DNA of 64,000 bases from Candidatus Scybalocola faecipullorum (GTDB taxonomy: Bacteria; Bacillota; Clostridia; Lachnospirales; Lachnospiraceae). Within the stretch, counting starts at the first letter, position 1; every line of letters starts with the position of its first letter. The stretch spans positions 17,961 through 81,960 of the forward strand of contig DVJY01000037.1 in the NCBI GenBank assembly GCA_018716485.1, read 5' to 3'. The translations under genes and the position numbers were made by a program. Under the pieces are notes generated by a model that saw only the letters and a list, made by a program, of their open reading frames with translations, was not told the DNA's origin and did not search any database. Below are positions 16,979 through 25,858 of the stretch, piece by piece.

Positions 16979-19098
16979 GATACCTGCCTGATTTTAGTGC
17001 CCTTAAAGTAATGATTTAAAATACTTTCGTAATCCATGCCGCGGCCGCACATTGCTGCCACGCCGTTCTGGCTCATGCCGACGCCGTGGCCGAAGCCGCC
17101 GCCATGGATGTTAAATCCGCCGCGGCCGTCGCTGTCCACATAAAAATATCCGCTTGGCAGCATTGTCTGATTACTGACTGTCGAACCGTCCGCAAGCGTT
17201 ATTGTCTTGCCAGCGGTAGACAACGCTTCTCTGACAGCATATTCCCCTTCTAATATAATGCTATTCTGACCATTTCCAACAGTAAGCGCCATAACGACAC
17301 CGCTGCTTCCCCGTTTTGTTACCGTCAGTGTTGTCGGTGATTCCACGCTTGTTCGGATATCTGCACTGTCTAAATGTACAGACCATCGAAACCATGCTAT
17401 ATCTTTCTCATAATAATCTCTGGCTGATATATCATCAATAAAACTTCTGAATGCTGTCTCATCGCTTAAATCCGGTACGGCGTCATCAGGCTGCGCCGCG
17501 GCCTGCACTGTTCCTCCTGATGATACTGCTGCCTGAATGCCTGCTTCAAGATAAGGAATTTCTCCGGAGGACAGCCATACATCCTGAACATCAGATGTCA
17601 CACCGCAGGATGTTGAAAAAAAGTAGGCTTTGACTGGTTCATCACCGCTATATAAAACCTGTCCTTTTGTTTCATCGACCGCCTGTACTGCCAGTGGATC
17701 TTCCCCGGCATTATTATACATCTGACATACTGTGGAGTCGTCCACATCCGCTCCAAAATCCGCAAAAGCGCCGCCCTCGGCAATGGTTTTATAGGCGTAG
17801 CTTCTTGCGCAGACCGCCTGTACTTTCAGCGCCTCAAGTCCGTAGGAAACGGGCATTTCACTTGGCAGCACCGCATACAAATATTCTTCCAAAGACAATT
17901 CATTGATTAATGACAAACCGCCGTCCGAAACTGAAATTTCTATTTTCCCTCGATACTGAGGATGCCCCTGTCCTCTGTTCATGGACAATACTTCTATTTT
18001 TCCGCTGTTTTCAGCCTGAACAGTCGCTTTCCCCGAAGACAGTCTCTGATCCGACGGCGTTAGTTCTATGACCGTTCCGGCATCATACTGCTCCTCCTGC
18101 TGTTCGAAATTTATTCTGAAGTTTTCATTGCTCGTCAGCGTCACACCGCCGTGTATATAACCCGAAAAATCGTCGCTGCTGAGCAGAACCCGGATATTTT
18201 GGGATTGAATGTCCTGAGACAGCGCAGCATCATCTTCTGAAATTTCTCCGCCGCTTATTTGCTCAAGACGTATGGTCTTTATTGATCCGTTTTCAAAAAT
18301 GATCGATCCGTCGGCTGATTCTATGTCCTTGCTCAACGGTTTTTCTGTCTTCAGATTGATTTCAGTTTCGCCGATCTGTATCTGTAGTTCATCATCCGAA
18401 CATTTAAGAAAATGCACTTTTTCTAAAGTCTGTACTCCGCTGTCAACACCAAGCACAGCCGCCGCTTCTGCATCTCTGACAGCAATCCGTACCTTTCTGT
18501 AAAGCAGGTCATCCATTGGAAGTCCCTCAAATCCATACAGCCCGTCATCTGTCAGGCACTGCCACGGTTCAAGCTGCTGCGACACCGCCGACGTTGCCAC
18601 AACAAACACATCTTTGAAACTCAAAGTCTCATATTGTTCATTAGCCAGCCGGAAAATTTCCAGCCATTCAGCCTCCGGAATACATTCAGATAAATTTTCT
18701 GTCCGTATCGGAAAAGACAGACGCTCAGAATCAATATTCAGCTTCTGAATGATTGATGCCGCCTCCCTGTATGTGAGCATTTTCATTGGATAGAACCTGT
18801 TATTTTCGTTAAATAAAAGCCCGTCTGCCAATACTGTTTTGACATAGGGCGCATACCATTGTTCTTCGCGCACATCTTCAGGAAGTGCTTCTTCGGTTTT
18901 TAAACAATCCTCACGGGAATGTCCCAGCAGTGCAAGCTGCTTGGACACATTCGCTCTGCTCACATATGATTCATTGGCATCGTGCTGTATAAAGATTCTG
19001 TAAATACAGGCAGCAGCCAGGATGGCAATACACAGCATCAAAAGCCAACCGGGAAAACTCTTTTTATTCTTTTTTGATGAAGTGAGTCTTTGTCTCAT
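16975..19098 (-). CDS. SpoIID/LytB-domain protein, membrane anchored
   Basis: A 707-residue protein. A signal-anchor helix (WLLMLCIAILAAACIYRIF, about 18-36) is followed by a roughly 350-residue unrecognised region, then a SpoIID/LytB domain: LSLEEYLYAVLPSEMP, EALKVQAVCARSYAY and the C-terminal HGGGFGHGVGMSQNGVAAM. SpoIID proteins are lytic transglycosylases; the Glu of PSEMP aligns with the catalytic Glu of that family. At over 700 residues it is about twice the size of sporulation SpoIID, so it may serve vegetative wall remodelling. The ATG at 19098 has AGGAGGGA 6 bases upstream; the reading frame stays open to 19161, but that part overlaps a structured repeat and is probably untranslated. 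Confidence 0.82.
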   Translation of the reverse strand: MRQRLTSSKKNKKSFPGWLLMLCIAILAAACIYRIFIQHDANESYVSRANVSKQLALLGHSREDCLKTEEALPEDVREEQWYAPYVKTVLADGLLFNENNRFYPMKMLTYREAASIIQKLNIDSERLSFPIRTENLSECIPEAEWLEIFRLANEQYETLSFKDVFVVATSAVSQQLEPWQCLTDDGLYGFEGLPMDDLLYRKVRIAVRDAEAAAVLGVDSGVQTLEKVHFLKCSDDELQIQIGETEINLKTEKPLSKDIESADGSIIFENGSIKTIRLEQISGGEISEDDAALSQDIQSQNIRVLLSSDDFSGYIHGGVTLTSNENFRINFEQQEEQYDAGTVIELTPSDQRLSSGKATVQAENSGKIEVLSMNRGQGHPQYRGKIEISVSDGGLSLINELSLEEYLYAVLPSEMPVSYGLEALKVQAVCARSYAYKTIAEGGAFADFGADVDDSTVCQMYNNAGEDPLAVQAVDETKGQVLYSGDEPVKAYFFSTSCGVTSDVQDVWLSSGEIPYLEAGIQAAVSSGGTVQAAAQPDDAVPDLSDETAFRSFIDDISARDYYEKDIAWFRWSVHLDSADIRTSVESPTTLTVTKRGSSGVVMALTVGNGQNSIILEGEYAVREALSTAGKTITLADGSTVSNQTMLPSGYFYVDSDGRGGFNIHGGGFGHGVGMSQNGVAAMCGRGMDYESILNHYFKGTKIRQVS

Positions 19099-19130
19099 TG
19101 ACATCCCTCCTGTCGCCATGGGAATTTCCT

Positions 19131-19192
19131 CGCTCTCATCATCTGCCACGGAAATTCGCATTTCGGGCTATCGCCCTTCATGCTCATTTCCG
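19131..19192. repeat. 62-base structured direct repeat, copy 1
   Basis: Positions 19131-19192 are identical by eye to 19244-19305. On the minus strand the core folds as a nested hairpin of four short stems (CGGAAAT/ATTTCCG, GCAT/ATGC, GGGC/GCCC, GATA loop) separated by symmetrical GA and GAA internal loops. It lies 33 bases upstream of the SpoIID-like start. Confidence 0.85.
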
Positions 19193-19214
19193 CTGCTGTC
19201 TTATCTTTGATTTA

Positions 19215-19386
19215 CGATAAAGCCCAGATGATTCCGCGCTTCGCGCTCTCATCATCTGCCACGGAAATTCGCATTTCGGGCTATCGCCCTTCATGCTCAT
19301 TTCCGTTAGCCTGTCAAATGGCTGTGCAGCGGATTATAAGTCTATCGGCTTATTCCGCTGCACAGCCATTTGACAGGGCTTTATCG
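19215..19386. repeat. Inverted-repeat-bounded composite palindromic element
   Basis: The element is bounded by CGATAAAGCCC (19215-19225) and its exact inverse GGGCTTTATCG (19376-19386). Inside are copy 2 of the 62-base repeat and a near-perfect hairpin at 19311-19376: 23-base arms (CTGTCAAATGGCTGTGCAGC plus GGA, and inverse) with a further ATAAG/CTTAT stem in the loop. No open reading frame or transposase is inside. It abuts the 6S RNA terminator on its right. Confidence 0.75.
19244..19305. repeat. 62-base structured direct repeat, copy 2
   Basis: Second copy of the repeat at 19131-19192, spaced 113 bases away and contained in the inverted-repeat-bounded element. The internal hairpin is unchanged. 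Confidence 0.85.
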
Positions 19387-19395
19387 CAAAAATTT

Positions 19396-19420
19396 AAGGA
19401 CATCTTACGATGTCCTTTTT
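19396..19420. terminator. Terminator downstream of the 6S RNA
   Basis: AAGGACATC (19396-19404) and GATGTCCTT (19409-19417) form a hairpin flanked by T-rich runs in both directions. On the minus strand it closes the 6S RNA transcript. Confidence 0.75.
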
Positions 19421-19424
19421 GTCT

Positions 19425-19613
19425 TTTGTAAAGTTCCCAAAGTGCCGTTTCCTGCGATTTGACTCCTAGCCTCAGCCAGGTGGGTATCCGCATTGGCTTT
19501 TCTGTCTTCCACTGCAAATTGGAGGCTTGACATATTACCAATATATGAGATTCCCGTCAAAAAAAATGTAGGTTCAAATATACAGGCGTGTCGAACACCC
19601 CAGGTAACTTTTT
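19425..19613 (-). ncRNA. ssrS: Probable 6S RNA
   Basis: A minus-strand transcript of about 185 bases with its own strong promoter and terminator and no coding potential. The two ends form a long closing stem: AAAGTTaCCTGGGGTG (19596-19611) pairs with CACTTTGGGAACTTT (19430-19444), about 15 pairs including several G-T, with one bulged A. A largely unpaired middle containing TGTATATTTGAACC and CCACCTGGCTGAGGC resembles my memory of clostridial 6S RNAs. 6S RNA mimics an open promoter and binds sigma-A RNA polymerase in stationary phase. The fold and the promoter are seen directly; the family name is inferred and needs a covariance-model search. Confidence 0.75.
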
Positions 19614-19617
19614 TATT

Positions 19618-19646
19618 ATTATACCCTACTTAACATATCATTTCAA
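19618..19646 (-). promoter_or_regulatory. Promoter of the 6S RNA
   Basis: Minus-strand TTGAAA (19641-19646), 17 bases, TATAAT (19618-19623); predicted start near 19611-19612, matching the 5' end of the closing stem. Confidence 0.8.
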
Positions 19647-19705
19647 GTGGAAATATCTTTCTGTAAAATCTATGCAAAATACGCGTAAAAATGCACAGTA
19701 TTTTT

Positions 19706-20938
19706 TTAATAAAGAGGATATTTATCTGTCAATGCCTTTACGATAGATTCTGCCTGATCTTTGTTTTTATCAAAATCTTTCAGACACAGCGCAATCGCTT
19801 CTGCCACCTGATCCATATCAGCTTCATTCAGGCCTCTCGTTGTCGCCGCCGGCGTACCAAGTCTGAGACCGCTTGTAATAAACGGAGACTGAGGATCATT
19901 CGGAATTGTATTCTTATTGCATGTAATGTGTACTTCATCTAACATTTTTTCTGCCGCCTTGCCTGTCAGTCCGAGATTTCTTAAATCTACAAGCATCAGA
20001 TGATTGTCTGTACCTTTTGATACGATATCAATGCCTCTTTCCTGAAGACCTGAAGACAATGCTTTTGCATTTTTAATAATGTTTTGCTGATATACTTTAA
20101 AATCGTCACTGAGTGCTTCCTTGAAGGCCACTGCTTTAGCCGCAATGATATGCATCAAAGGGCCCCCCTGAGTTCCCGGAAATACGGCAGAGTTTAATTT
20201 CTTTGCATATTCGGCGCTGCTTAAAATCAAACCACCTCTCGGACCTCTTAAAGTCTTATGTGTCGTCGTTGTCGTCACATGGGCATATGGAATCGGGCTC
20301 GGATGAAGTCCTGCCGCCACAAGTCCGGCAATGTGAGCCATATCTACCATCAAAATGGCGCCCACTTCATCAGCAATCTCTCTGAAGCGCTTAAAATCAA
20401 TAATCCGGCAGTAAGCGCTCGCTCCGGCAACAATCAGTTTCGGACGGCACTCCAGTGCAATTCTTCGCACCTCATCATAATCAATAAAGCCGTCATCATT
20501 GACACCATACGGTACACAATGAAATACCTTTCCTGAATAGTTTGCAGGGCTTCCGTGTGTCAAATGTCCGCCATGATCAAGATTCATGCCCATAAATGTA
20601 TCTCCCGGCTGAAGGAATGCCTGAAATACAGCCATATTTGCCTGCGCACCTGAATGCGGCTGAACATTGGCGTATTCAGCGCCAAATAATTTTTTTGCAC
20701 GTTCGATTGCCAGATTTTCTGCAATGTCCACATACTGGCATCCGCCATAATAACGTTTTCCCGGATATCCTTCTGCGTATTTGTTTGTCAGCGGACTCCC
20801 CATCACGGCCATGACTGCTTTGCTGACAAAATTTTCAGATGCGATCAATTCGATATTTCGGTTTTGACGTCCCACTTCAAGTTCAATCGCTTCTGCAATT
20901 TCCGGGTCAAATGCCTTTACTTCATCCAATGAGTACAT
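19706..20938 (-). CDS. glyA: Serine hydroxymethyltransferase
   Basis: A PLP enzyme of 410 residues that converts serine and tetrahydrofolate to glycine and 5,10-methylenetetrahydrofolate, the main one-carbon source for the purine genes at the right of this window. Diagnostic blocks are [61 protein letters not shown] and the PLP-lysine motif [16 protein letters not shown]. The N-terminus lacks the longer extension of some homologues but the start (GGAGGCTCATTTT before ATG) is clear. A palindrome overlaps its putative promoter. Confidence 0.97.
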   Translation of the reverse strand: MYSLDEVKAFDPEIAEAIELEVGRQNRNIELIASENFVSKAVMAVMGSPLTNKYAEGYPGKRYYGGCQYVDIAENLAIERAKKLFGAEYANVQPHSGAQANMAVFQAFLQPGDTFMGMNLDHGGHLTHGSPANYSGKVFHCVPYGVNDDGFIDYDEVRRIALECRPKLIVAGASAYCRIIDFKRFREIADEVGAILMVDMAHIAGLVAAGLHPSPIPYAHVTTTTTHKTLRGPRGGLILSSAEYAKKLNSAVFPGTQGGPLMHIIAAKAVAFKEALSDDFKVYQQNIIKNAKALSSGLQERGIDIVSKGTDNHLMLVDLRNLGLTGKAAEKMLDEVHITCNKNTIPNDPQSPFITSGLRLGTPAATTRGLNEADMDQVAEAIALCLKDFDKNKDQAESIVKALTDKYPLY

Positions 20939-20973
20939 AAAATGAGCCTCCTTATCTCAAAAAGTATGATTGC

Positions 20974-21024
20974 GGGGCAAAACCATGCTTTGCATGCGGA
21001 TATAAAGTATATCACTTTTGCCCC
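20974..21024. promoter_or_regulatory. Palindrome over a putative glyA -10 element
   Basis: GGGGCAAAA (20974-20982) is the exact inverse of TTTTGCCCC (21016-21024), with a further GCATGC/AAAGCATG in the middle. On the minus strand TATACT (21006-21011) lies inside. It has no T-tract after the stem, so an operator or leader hairpin is likelier than a terminator. No glycine-riboswitch motif was recognised. Confidence 0.45.
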
Positions 21025-21036
21025 AGTATCAGAGTA

Positions 21037-21312
21037 TTAAAATAGTATCATGCAAACGGCAGCCAGCACAATCTGTCCTAAAATAATTGCCGGCACGCCG
21101 ATTGTAAACTTTTTATGCAGTGTCTTGTGTCTGAAAATATACATGCCTGCCAAAAGACCGACACTTCCTCCCAACGCTGCAGTAATGAGCAGCGCTTTTT
21201 CAGAAATACGCCACTGATGTCTGACCGCTTTCATCTTGTCAATGCCGCACATACAAAACGCTGCCGCTGTCATGATCAGAAGATATGCCATAAGTATTCT
21301 GAAAAACATCAT
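21037..21312 (-). CDS. DUF1294 family small membrane protein
   Basis: A 91-residue membrane protein with three hydrophobic segments. The DUF1294 hallmarks are the cytoplasmic loop DKMKAVRHQWRISEKALL, followed by GGSVGLLAGMYIFRHKTLHKKF near residues 49-70. The function is unknown; members are often annotated as possible excinuclease- or cold-shock-associated domains without proof. It lies 59 bases downstream of aspS and upstream of glyA, on the same strand. GAAAGAGG precedes the start. Confidence 0.85.
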   Translation of the reverse strand: MMFFRILMAYLLIMTAAAFCMCGIDKMKAVRHQWRISEKALLITAALGGSVGLLAGMYIFRHKTLHKKFTIGVPAIILGQIVLAAVCMILF

Positions 21313-21371
21313 TCTTGCCTCTTTCCTGACGCACCCGCTGCGTCAATAATGGCAGATTTGGAAGTTTACTT

Positions 21372-23165
21372 TCAAACTTTCTCTTCTTCCACTACTGCAA
21401 TGCCAAGTTCCTGAAGCTGAATATCATCGACTATATCCGGCGCGTTAGTCATCAGACAGGAGGCATCTTTTACCTTAGGAAAGGCAATAACATCACGGAT
21501 GCTGTCCTGCTTTGTCATAAGCATCACAAGACGGTCAAGACCATAGGCAAGGCCTGCGTGCGGAGGAACACCGTATTTAAAAGCGTTCATTAAAAATCCG
21601 AAACGGTCATAAGCCTGTTCTTTTGTAAAGCCAAGCACTTCAAACATCTTTTCCTGAATATCATCCTGATGGATACGGACACTGCCGCCGCCAAGTTCAG
21701 TACCGTTTAATACGATATCATACGCTTTTGCGCGGACTCTTCCCGGATCACTGTCAATATACTGCCAGTCTTCTTCCATCGGCATAGTAAATGGGTGATG
21801 CATTGCCGTATAACGGCCTTCTTCCTCAGACCACTCAAGCAGCGGAAACTCTGTCACCCAAAGGAAATTATACTGGGATTTGTCCAGAAGTCCCATCTGA
21901 TTGGCCAGTTCCACTCTGAGCGCTCCCAAAGAATCATAAACAACTTTATTTTTATCTGCAGCAAAAAGCAACAGGTCGCCGTTTTCACCATCCATCTTCC
22001 GGATCAGTGACTGCATCTCATCTTCTGTCATGAACTTTGCAAATGAAGACTTCACTGTACCATCATCTCCGATAGCAATATAGGCAAGTCCTTTTGCACC
22101 GTAATCCTTAACAAATGCTGTCAGCGCATCAATTTTCTTTCTCGGCATATGGCCCTGTCCTTTAGCATTAATACCTCTAACACTTCCGCCGTCTTTAACT
22201 GCATTTGCGAAAACGCCAAAGCCGCAGTTTTTGACAATGTCCGTTACATTGCACAATTCCATGCCAAAACGTGTATCCGGTTTATCAGATCCGTAACGAT
22301 CCATGGCTTCCTGCCATGTCATGCGCTGAATCGGCAGCGGCACATCCACGTCAAGAATTTCCTTAAAAAGCTTTGCCAGCAAACGTTCATTGACATCTAA
22401 AACTTCATCCACATCAACAAAGGAAAGTTCCATATCGACCTGTGTAAATTCGGGCTGACGATCCGCACGAAGATCCTCATCGCGGAAACACTTTGCCAGC
22501 TGAAAATATCTGTCAAATCCGGAAACCATTAAAAGCTGCTTAAACAGCTGCGGTGACTGAGGCAGCGCATAAAACTTGCCCGGATGGACACGGCTTGGCA
22601 CAAGGTAATCTCTGGCGCCTTCTGGCGTGCTCTTTTGAAGGATCGGCGTCTCAATCTCCAGAAATCCTTCATCGGCAAGAAACTGACGGATCAGCACGGC
22701 AATCCTGCTTCTTAATATAATATTTTTCTGAAGATCCGGACGTCTCAGGTCAAGATAACGGTATTTCAAACGCAGTTCTTCTTTTGTCTTAATACCTTCT
22801 TCCACCGGAAACGGCGGCGTCAGCGATTCAGACAAAACTCTCAGCTGCCGTGCACGAATCTCAATATCTCCCGTAGCCATATTTTTATTCACGCCGCCGG
22901 CACGCTCTTCAACATTTCCGACAACAGCAATGACAAACTCACTTTTTAACTTCGCCGCTTTTTCAAAATATTCGTCACTGATTTTTCCCTCTTCAAATAT
23001 GATCTGCAAAAGGCCTGAACGGTCCCGTAAATCCACAAAAATAATACTTCCCTTATTTCTGCTCTTCTGAACCCAGCCCATCACTGTTACTTCTCTGCCG
23101 ATATCTGCACGAGACACTTCTGTACAGCGATGGCTTCGCTTTAAACCCTTCATTGACTCTGCCAT
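21372..23165 (-). CDS. aspS: Aspartyl-tRNA synthetase
   Basis: A class IIb synthetase of 597 residues, the usual bacterial AspRS length. An N-terminal OB-fold anticodon-binding domain (REVTVMGWVQKSRNKGSIIF, about 20-120) precedes the class II core: EIETPILQKSTPEGARDYL, motif 2 FRDEDLRADRQPEFTQ, the bacterial GAD insertion in the middle (FGVFANAVKDGGSVRGINAK), and motif 3 AYGLDRLVMLMT. AAAGGAGA lies 11 bases before ATG 23165, favoured over upstream in-frame starts. It follows hisS after about 75 bases, a conserved pairing in Firmicutes. Whether it charges only tRNA-Asp or also tRNA-Asn cannot be decided here. Confidence 0.96.
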   Translation of the reverse strand: MAESMKGLKRSHRCTEVSRADIGREVTVMGWVQKSRNKGSIIFVDLRDRSGLLQIIFEEGKISDEYFEKAAKLKSEFVIAVVGNVEERAGGVNKNMATGDIEIRARQLRVLSESLTPPFPVEEGIKTKEELRLKYRYLDLRRPDLQKNIILRSRIAVLIRQFLADEGFLEIETPILQKSTPEGARDYLVPSRVHPGKFYALPQSPQLFKQLLMVSGFDRYFQLAKCFRDEDLRADRQPEFTQVDMELSFVDVDEVLDVNERLLAKLFKEILDVDVPLPIQRMTWQEAMDRYGSDKPDTRFGMELCNVTDIVKNCGFGVFANAVKDGGSVRGINAKGQGHMPRKKIDALTAFVKDYGAKGLAYIAIGDDGTVKSSFAKFMTEDEMQSLIRKMDGENGDLLLFAADKNKVVYDSLGALRVELANQMGLLDKSQYNFLWVTEFPLLEWSEEEGRYTAMHHPFTMPMEEDWQYIDSDPGRVRAKAYDIVLNGTELGGGSVRIHQDDIQEKMFEVLGFTKEQAYDRFGFLMNAFKYGVPPHAGLAYGLDRLVMLMTKQDSIRDVIAFPKVKDASCLMTNAPDIVDDIQLQELGIAVVEEEKV

Positions 23166-23239
23166 AACGATAATTATCTCCTTTATTTTTAAATGTTTCT
23201 TTCGTACGTCATCCGGCACTTGTGCGCCTCCGTCTCAGA

Positions 23240-24487
23240 TCAGCGCCATGCTCCATTTGCCAGTGCTTCGATGCTAATCTCCTGCTGCTGACCGTCTTCC
23301 ATATTTTTCAGATGGACGATCCCGCTTTCCAGCTCATTGCTGCCCATCATCACTGTATATTTTGCACCGATTTTGTTGGCATATTTCATCTGTGCCTTAG
23401 CGCTTCTGTCCATATAATCAGTTTCAACGATCACACCTTTTTTCCTCAGACTGTCGACGATTTTATATGCCCGTCCTCTGGCTTCCCTTCCGAGAATACC
23501 GATATATAATTCTACGCCCGGTTCCGGTGCCAGCGCAACATTTTCTTTCTCAAGGAAAAAGATAATACGCTCAATGCCCATCCCGAAGCCTACAGCTGGA
23601 ATATCCTGCTTTTCATCAATCTCATGGACCAAGTTATCATAACGGCCGCCGCCGCACAGCGTAAATCCTTCAGAATTTACAAATTCAAATACAGTCTTTG
23701 TATAATAATCCAAACCGCGCACGATACCTGTATCAACTTCATAAGCAATGCCAAGTTCGTCCAAAAGTGACTTCAGTTCTTCAAAATGTTCACGGCATTC
23801 ATCATCAAGATAATCTATCGTCCTCGGCGCATCTTTGACAATTTCCTTACATGTCGGCACTTTACAGTCGATCACGCGCAGCGGATTTTTCTGCATACGC
23901 TCGCGACATGTCGGACAGAGCTGATCTTCATGCTGTTTCAAATATGCCAGCAGCGCTTCATTATAAGTTTTCCGGCAATTTTTACAGCCGATACTGTTAA
24001 TATGCAGTTTTGCGTCTTTTAAACCGATTTCATGGATAAATTCTGTGATCAGAGAAATCAGTTCCACTTCTGCCAGCGGGCTCTTGGAACCGATAAATTC
24101 AATACCAAACTGATGATGCTGACGCAGACGTCCGCTCTGAGGCTGCTCATATCGAAATGCCGGTGTCACATAAAAAAGTTTTGTCGGCGCAGGCTGGGCG
24201 TACATATTATTCTCCAGGTAAGCACGGACAGCGCCTGCCGTCCCTTCCGGCTTTAATGTAATGCTTCTCTTGCCTTTATCTTCAAAAGTGTACATCTCTT
24301 TCTGAACCACATCTGTCGTCTCACCGACACCTCTGGCAAAAAGTACCGTATGTTCAAAAACCGGCGTAATCACTTCCTTGATATGATAAGCGCTGCACAG
24401 CTTTCTTGCCAGCGCTTCGATCACTGTACGCCTGTACATATTCTCTCCATACCAGTCCTGTGTACCTTTCGGTCTTTGTGTGATCAT
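23240..24487 (-). CDS. hisS: Histidyl-tRNA synthetase
   Basis: A class II synthetase of 415 residues charging tRNA-His. Motif 1 is near [20 protein letters not shown], motif 2 is [20 protein letters not shown], the histidine-binding HisA motif is [13 protein letters not shown], and motif 3 is [16 protein letters not shown] Rossmann-like anticodon-binding domain forms the C-terminus. An insertion with four cysteines ([19 protein letters not shown]) is zinc-ribbon-like. AAGGGAG lies 8 bases ahead of ATG 24487, preferred over ATG 24508. It is transcribed from a promoter embedded in the end of the DUF5688 gene. Confidence 0.96.
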   Translation of the reverse strand: MITQRPKGTQDWYGENMYRRTVIEALARKLCSAYHIKEVITPVFEHTVLFARGVGETTDVVQKEMYTFEDKGKRSITLKPEGTAGAVRAYLENNMYAQPAPTKLFYVTPAFRYEQPQSGRLRQHHQFGIEFIGSKSPLAEVELISLITEFIHEIGLKDAKLHINSIGCKNCRKTYNEALLAYLKQHEDQLCPTCRERMQKNPLRVIDCKVPTCKEIVKDAPRTIDYLDDECREHFEELKSLLDELGIAYEVDTGIVRGLDYYTKTVFEFVNSEGFTLCGGGRYDNLVHEIDEKQDIPAVGFGMGIERIIFFLEKENVALAPEPGVELYIGILGREARGRAYKIVDSLRKKGVIVETDYMDRSAKAQMKYANKIGAKYTVMMGSNELESGIVHLKNMEDGQQQEISIEALANGAWR

Positions 24488-24531
24488 AAGTTTATCTCCC
24501 TTCTTCACTATATTCCCTTAAAAGGAAAATG

Positions 24532-24582
24532 GCTGCCGCACTAAAGAGCGCCGCCCACAGCGAAAAGCCCCCGTGCGGCAGC
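24532..24582 (-). promoter_or_regulatory. Stable hairpin in the hisS leader
   Basis: GCTGCCGCAC (24532-24541) pairs exactly with GTGCGGCAGC (24573-24582) around a GC-rich loop. There is no following T-tract. It lies between the predicted hisS promoter and its start codon, and directly after the DUF5688 stop codon. It may end DUF5688 transcripts or act in the hisS leader; no T-box word is present. Confidence 0.5.
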
Positions 24583-24612
24583 TCAAAATAACTTTCGTAA
24601 CTGCCTTTGTCT

Positions 24613-24641
24613 ATTCTATCAATTATTATAATATTTGTCTA
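24613..24641 (-). promoter_or_regulatory. Predicted hisS-aspS promoter
   Basis: Minus-strand TAGACA (24636-24641), 17 bases, TAGAAT (24613-24618). The -35 hexamer overlaps the last codon and stop of the DUF5688 gene. Confidence 0.45.
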
Positions 24642-25637
24642 GATAGAAATTGAAATTTCATCGGTTTTGAAAGTATACCGATATACATTATCAGAGAGAA
24701 TTTCTTCCGGCCGCACGACCTCCTGATTTCCTGACGCGACAATTCGCTTATACGCCTCGGCAGTCTGGGGATCGCTTTCATATGGCACGATCATCATCTC
24801 ATGAATACTGCACGGCAGCAAATAAAAATCCATGCCGCCCCGGCACAAAGACTCCGAAAAACTTTTGAGGACACCCGGATAAAAAGCAGCTGTCGCACCG
24901 TTAAGATGGATATGATTTGTAATGACATACAGCGGCCGCTCCTTGGATCTGCGATCTATGACTCTGAGCGACTTTTTCATATCCTCTTTCAATATCCGGG
25001 CTGCTTCCCTGGTATGTCCCGATTTTTGTGCCTGCTGAGCCACCAGATCCAGCATCAGTCCGGTATATATATCTTCCGAGGATTCAATGACCGGAGGAAA
25101 CTTGGCAGTTGTATTCTTCATCGCATATTCATAAAGAAATTCCTCGGAAATGTCCCAATGCCCCATCATCCGATAATCTACCAGCAATGAAGACAATCCG
25201 TCGCTTCCCTGATAAAACCGCACTCTAAAGGTCAGTGCCAAATCCATCTTGCGCACATGGGGACATATGGCAAGCATATCTTTGTTCCGTTCATAATTCA
25301 CCGCTCTGATAAAAATATCCTCTCTGACTGCCTCAAAATCCATCAGATGCCCGAGGGGCACTGTATACGGCTGGTAAACACCTTTAAAATAATCATCGGC
25401 AATCTCTGCAAGAATACATGCTTTATCCGTGCCTTTTGTATAAGCATCATAATACGGCGTCAGACAGATGACCGGGCACTGGGGATTGTCTTTTGTTCTG
25501 ATCACAAGGGTCTCTTCAACAACGCCGTTATTTTTAATGTCCGGCAGTACCTGTATGCTCACAACAGCTGCCCTGTCAAGATAATCTTCAATATTGTCTT
25601 CTATGTATGACGAAAAAGTCTTATAATCCATGCACAT
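24639..25637 (-). CDS. DUF5688 family protein
   Basis: A soluble 332-residue protein resembling the DUF5688 family, which I associate with Lachnospiraceae and relatives. Family-like text includes YKTFSSYIEDNIEDYL at the N-terminus, ICPVICLTPYYDAY-like (PVICLTPYYDAYTKG), and near the C-terminus a block with YVITNHIHLNGATAAFYPGV and FYLLPCSIHEMMIVP. No catalytic motif is evident and no function is known. It has its own promoter (TTGCTT-16-TATAAT, 25799-25826), a leader of about 150 bases and a well-formed AGGAGA site. It separates tcdA from hisS in an otherwise familiar gene order. Confidence 0.72.
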   Translation of the reverse strand: MCMDYKTFSSYIEDNIEDYLDRAAVVSIQVLPDIKNNGVVEETLVIRTKDNPQCPVICLTPYYDAYTKGTDKACILAEIADDYFKGVYQPYTVPLGHLMDFEAVREDIFIRAVNYERNKDMLAICPHVRKMDLALTFRVRFYQGSDGLSSLLVDYRMMGHWDISEEFLYEYAMKNTTAKFPPVIESSEDIYTGLMLDLVAQQAQKSGHTREAARILKEDMKKSLRVIDRRSKERPLYVITNHIHLNGATAAFYPGVLKSFSESLCRGGMDFYLLPCSIHEMMIVPYESDPQTAEAYKRIVASGNQEVVRPEEILSDNVYRYTFKTDEISISI

Positions 25638-25798
25638 ATAAAAATAAACTTCTCCTATCTCTATAAAAATTTCAAATAGTTCATCTTCCCCGGGATTTTA
25701 TCTGAGAATTCTTCATTGAGTAAGTTTCTGAATCAGAAGCCGGCGGCAGTCTGCCGCTGAATAAAGAAATGAAGCTTTATAAAGCTTTTATATTGAAA

Positions 25799-25826
25799 AT
25801 TATACATGACTTTGAGAAAAAAGCAA
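25799..25826 (-). promoter_or_regulatory. Promoter of the DUF5688 gene
   Basis: Minus-strand TTGCTT (25821-25826), 16 bases, TATAAT (25799-25804). The roughly 150-base leader carries a small hairpin (GCGGCAG/CTGCCGC at 25743-25757) and no recognised riboswitch. Confidence 0.55.
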
Positions 25827-25858
25827 TGAAAATCGTTCGACGCGATTCGACACGGGGG

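Noticed and set aside
19098..19161. Extended N-terminus of the SpoIID-like protein
   Set aside because: The open extension runs into the structured repeat, while AGGAGGGA sits immediately before the downstream ATG at 19098.
24487..24640. T-box upstream of hisS
   Set aside because: The region is too short and lacks the GGGTGGNACCGCG-type sequence; only a simple hairpin is present.
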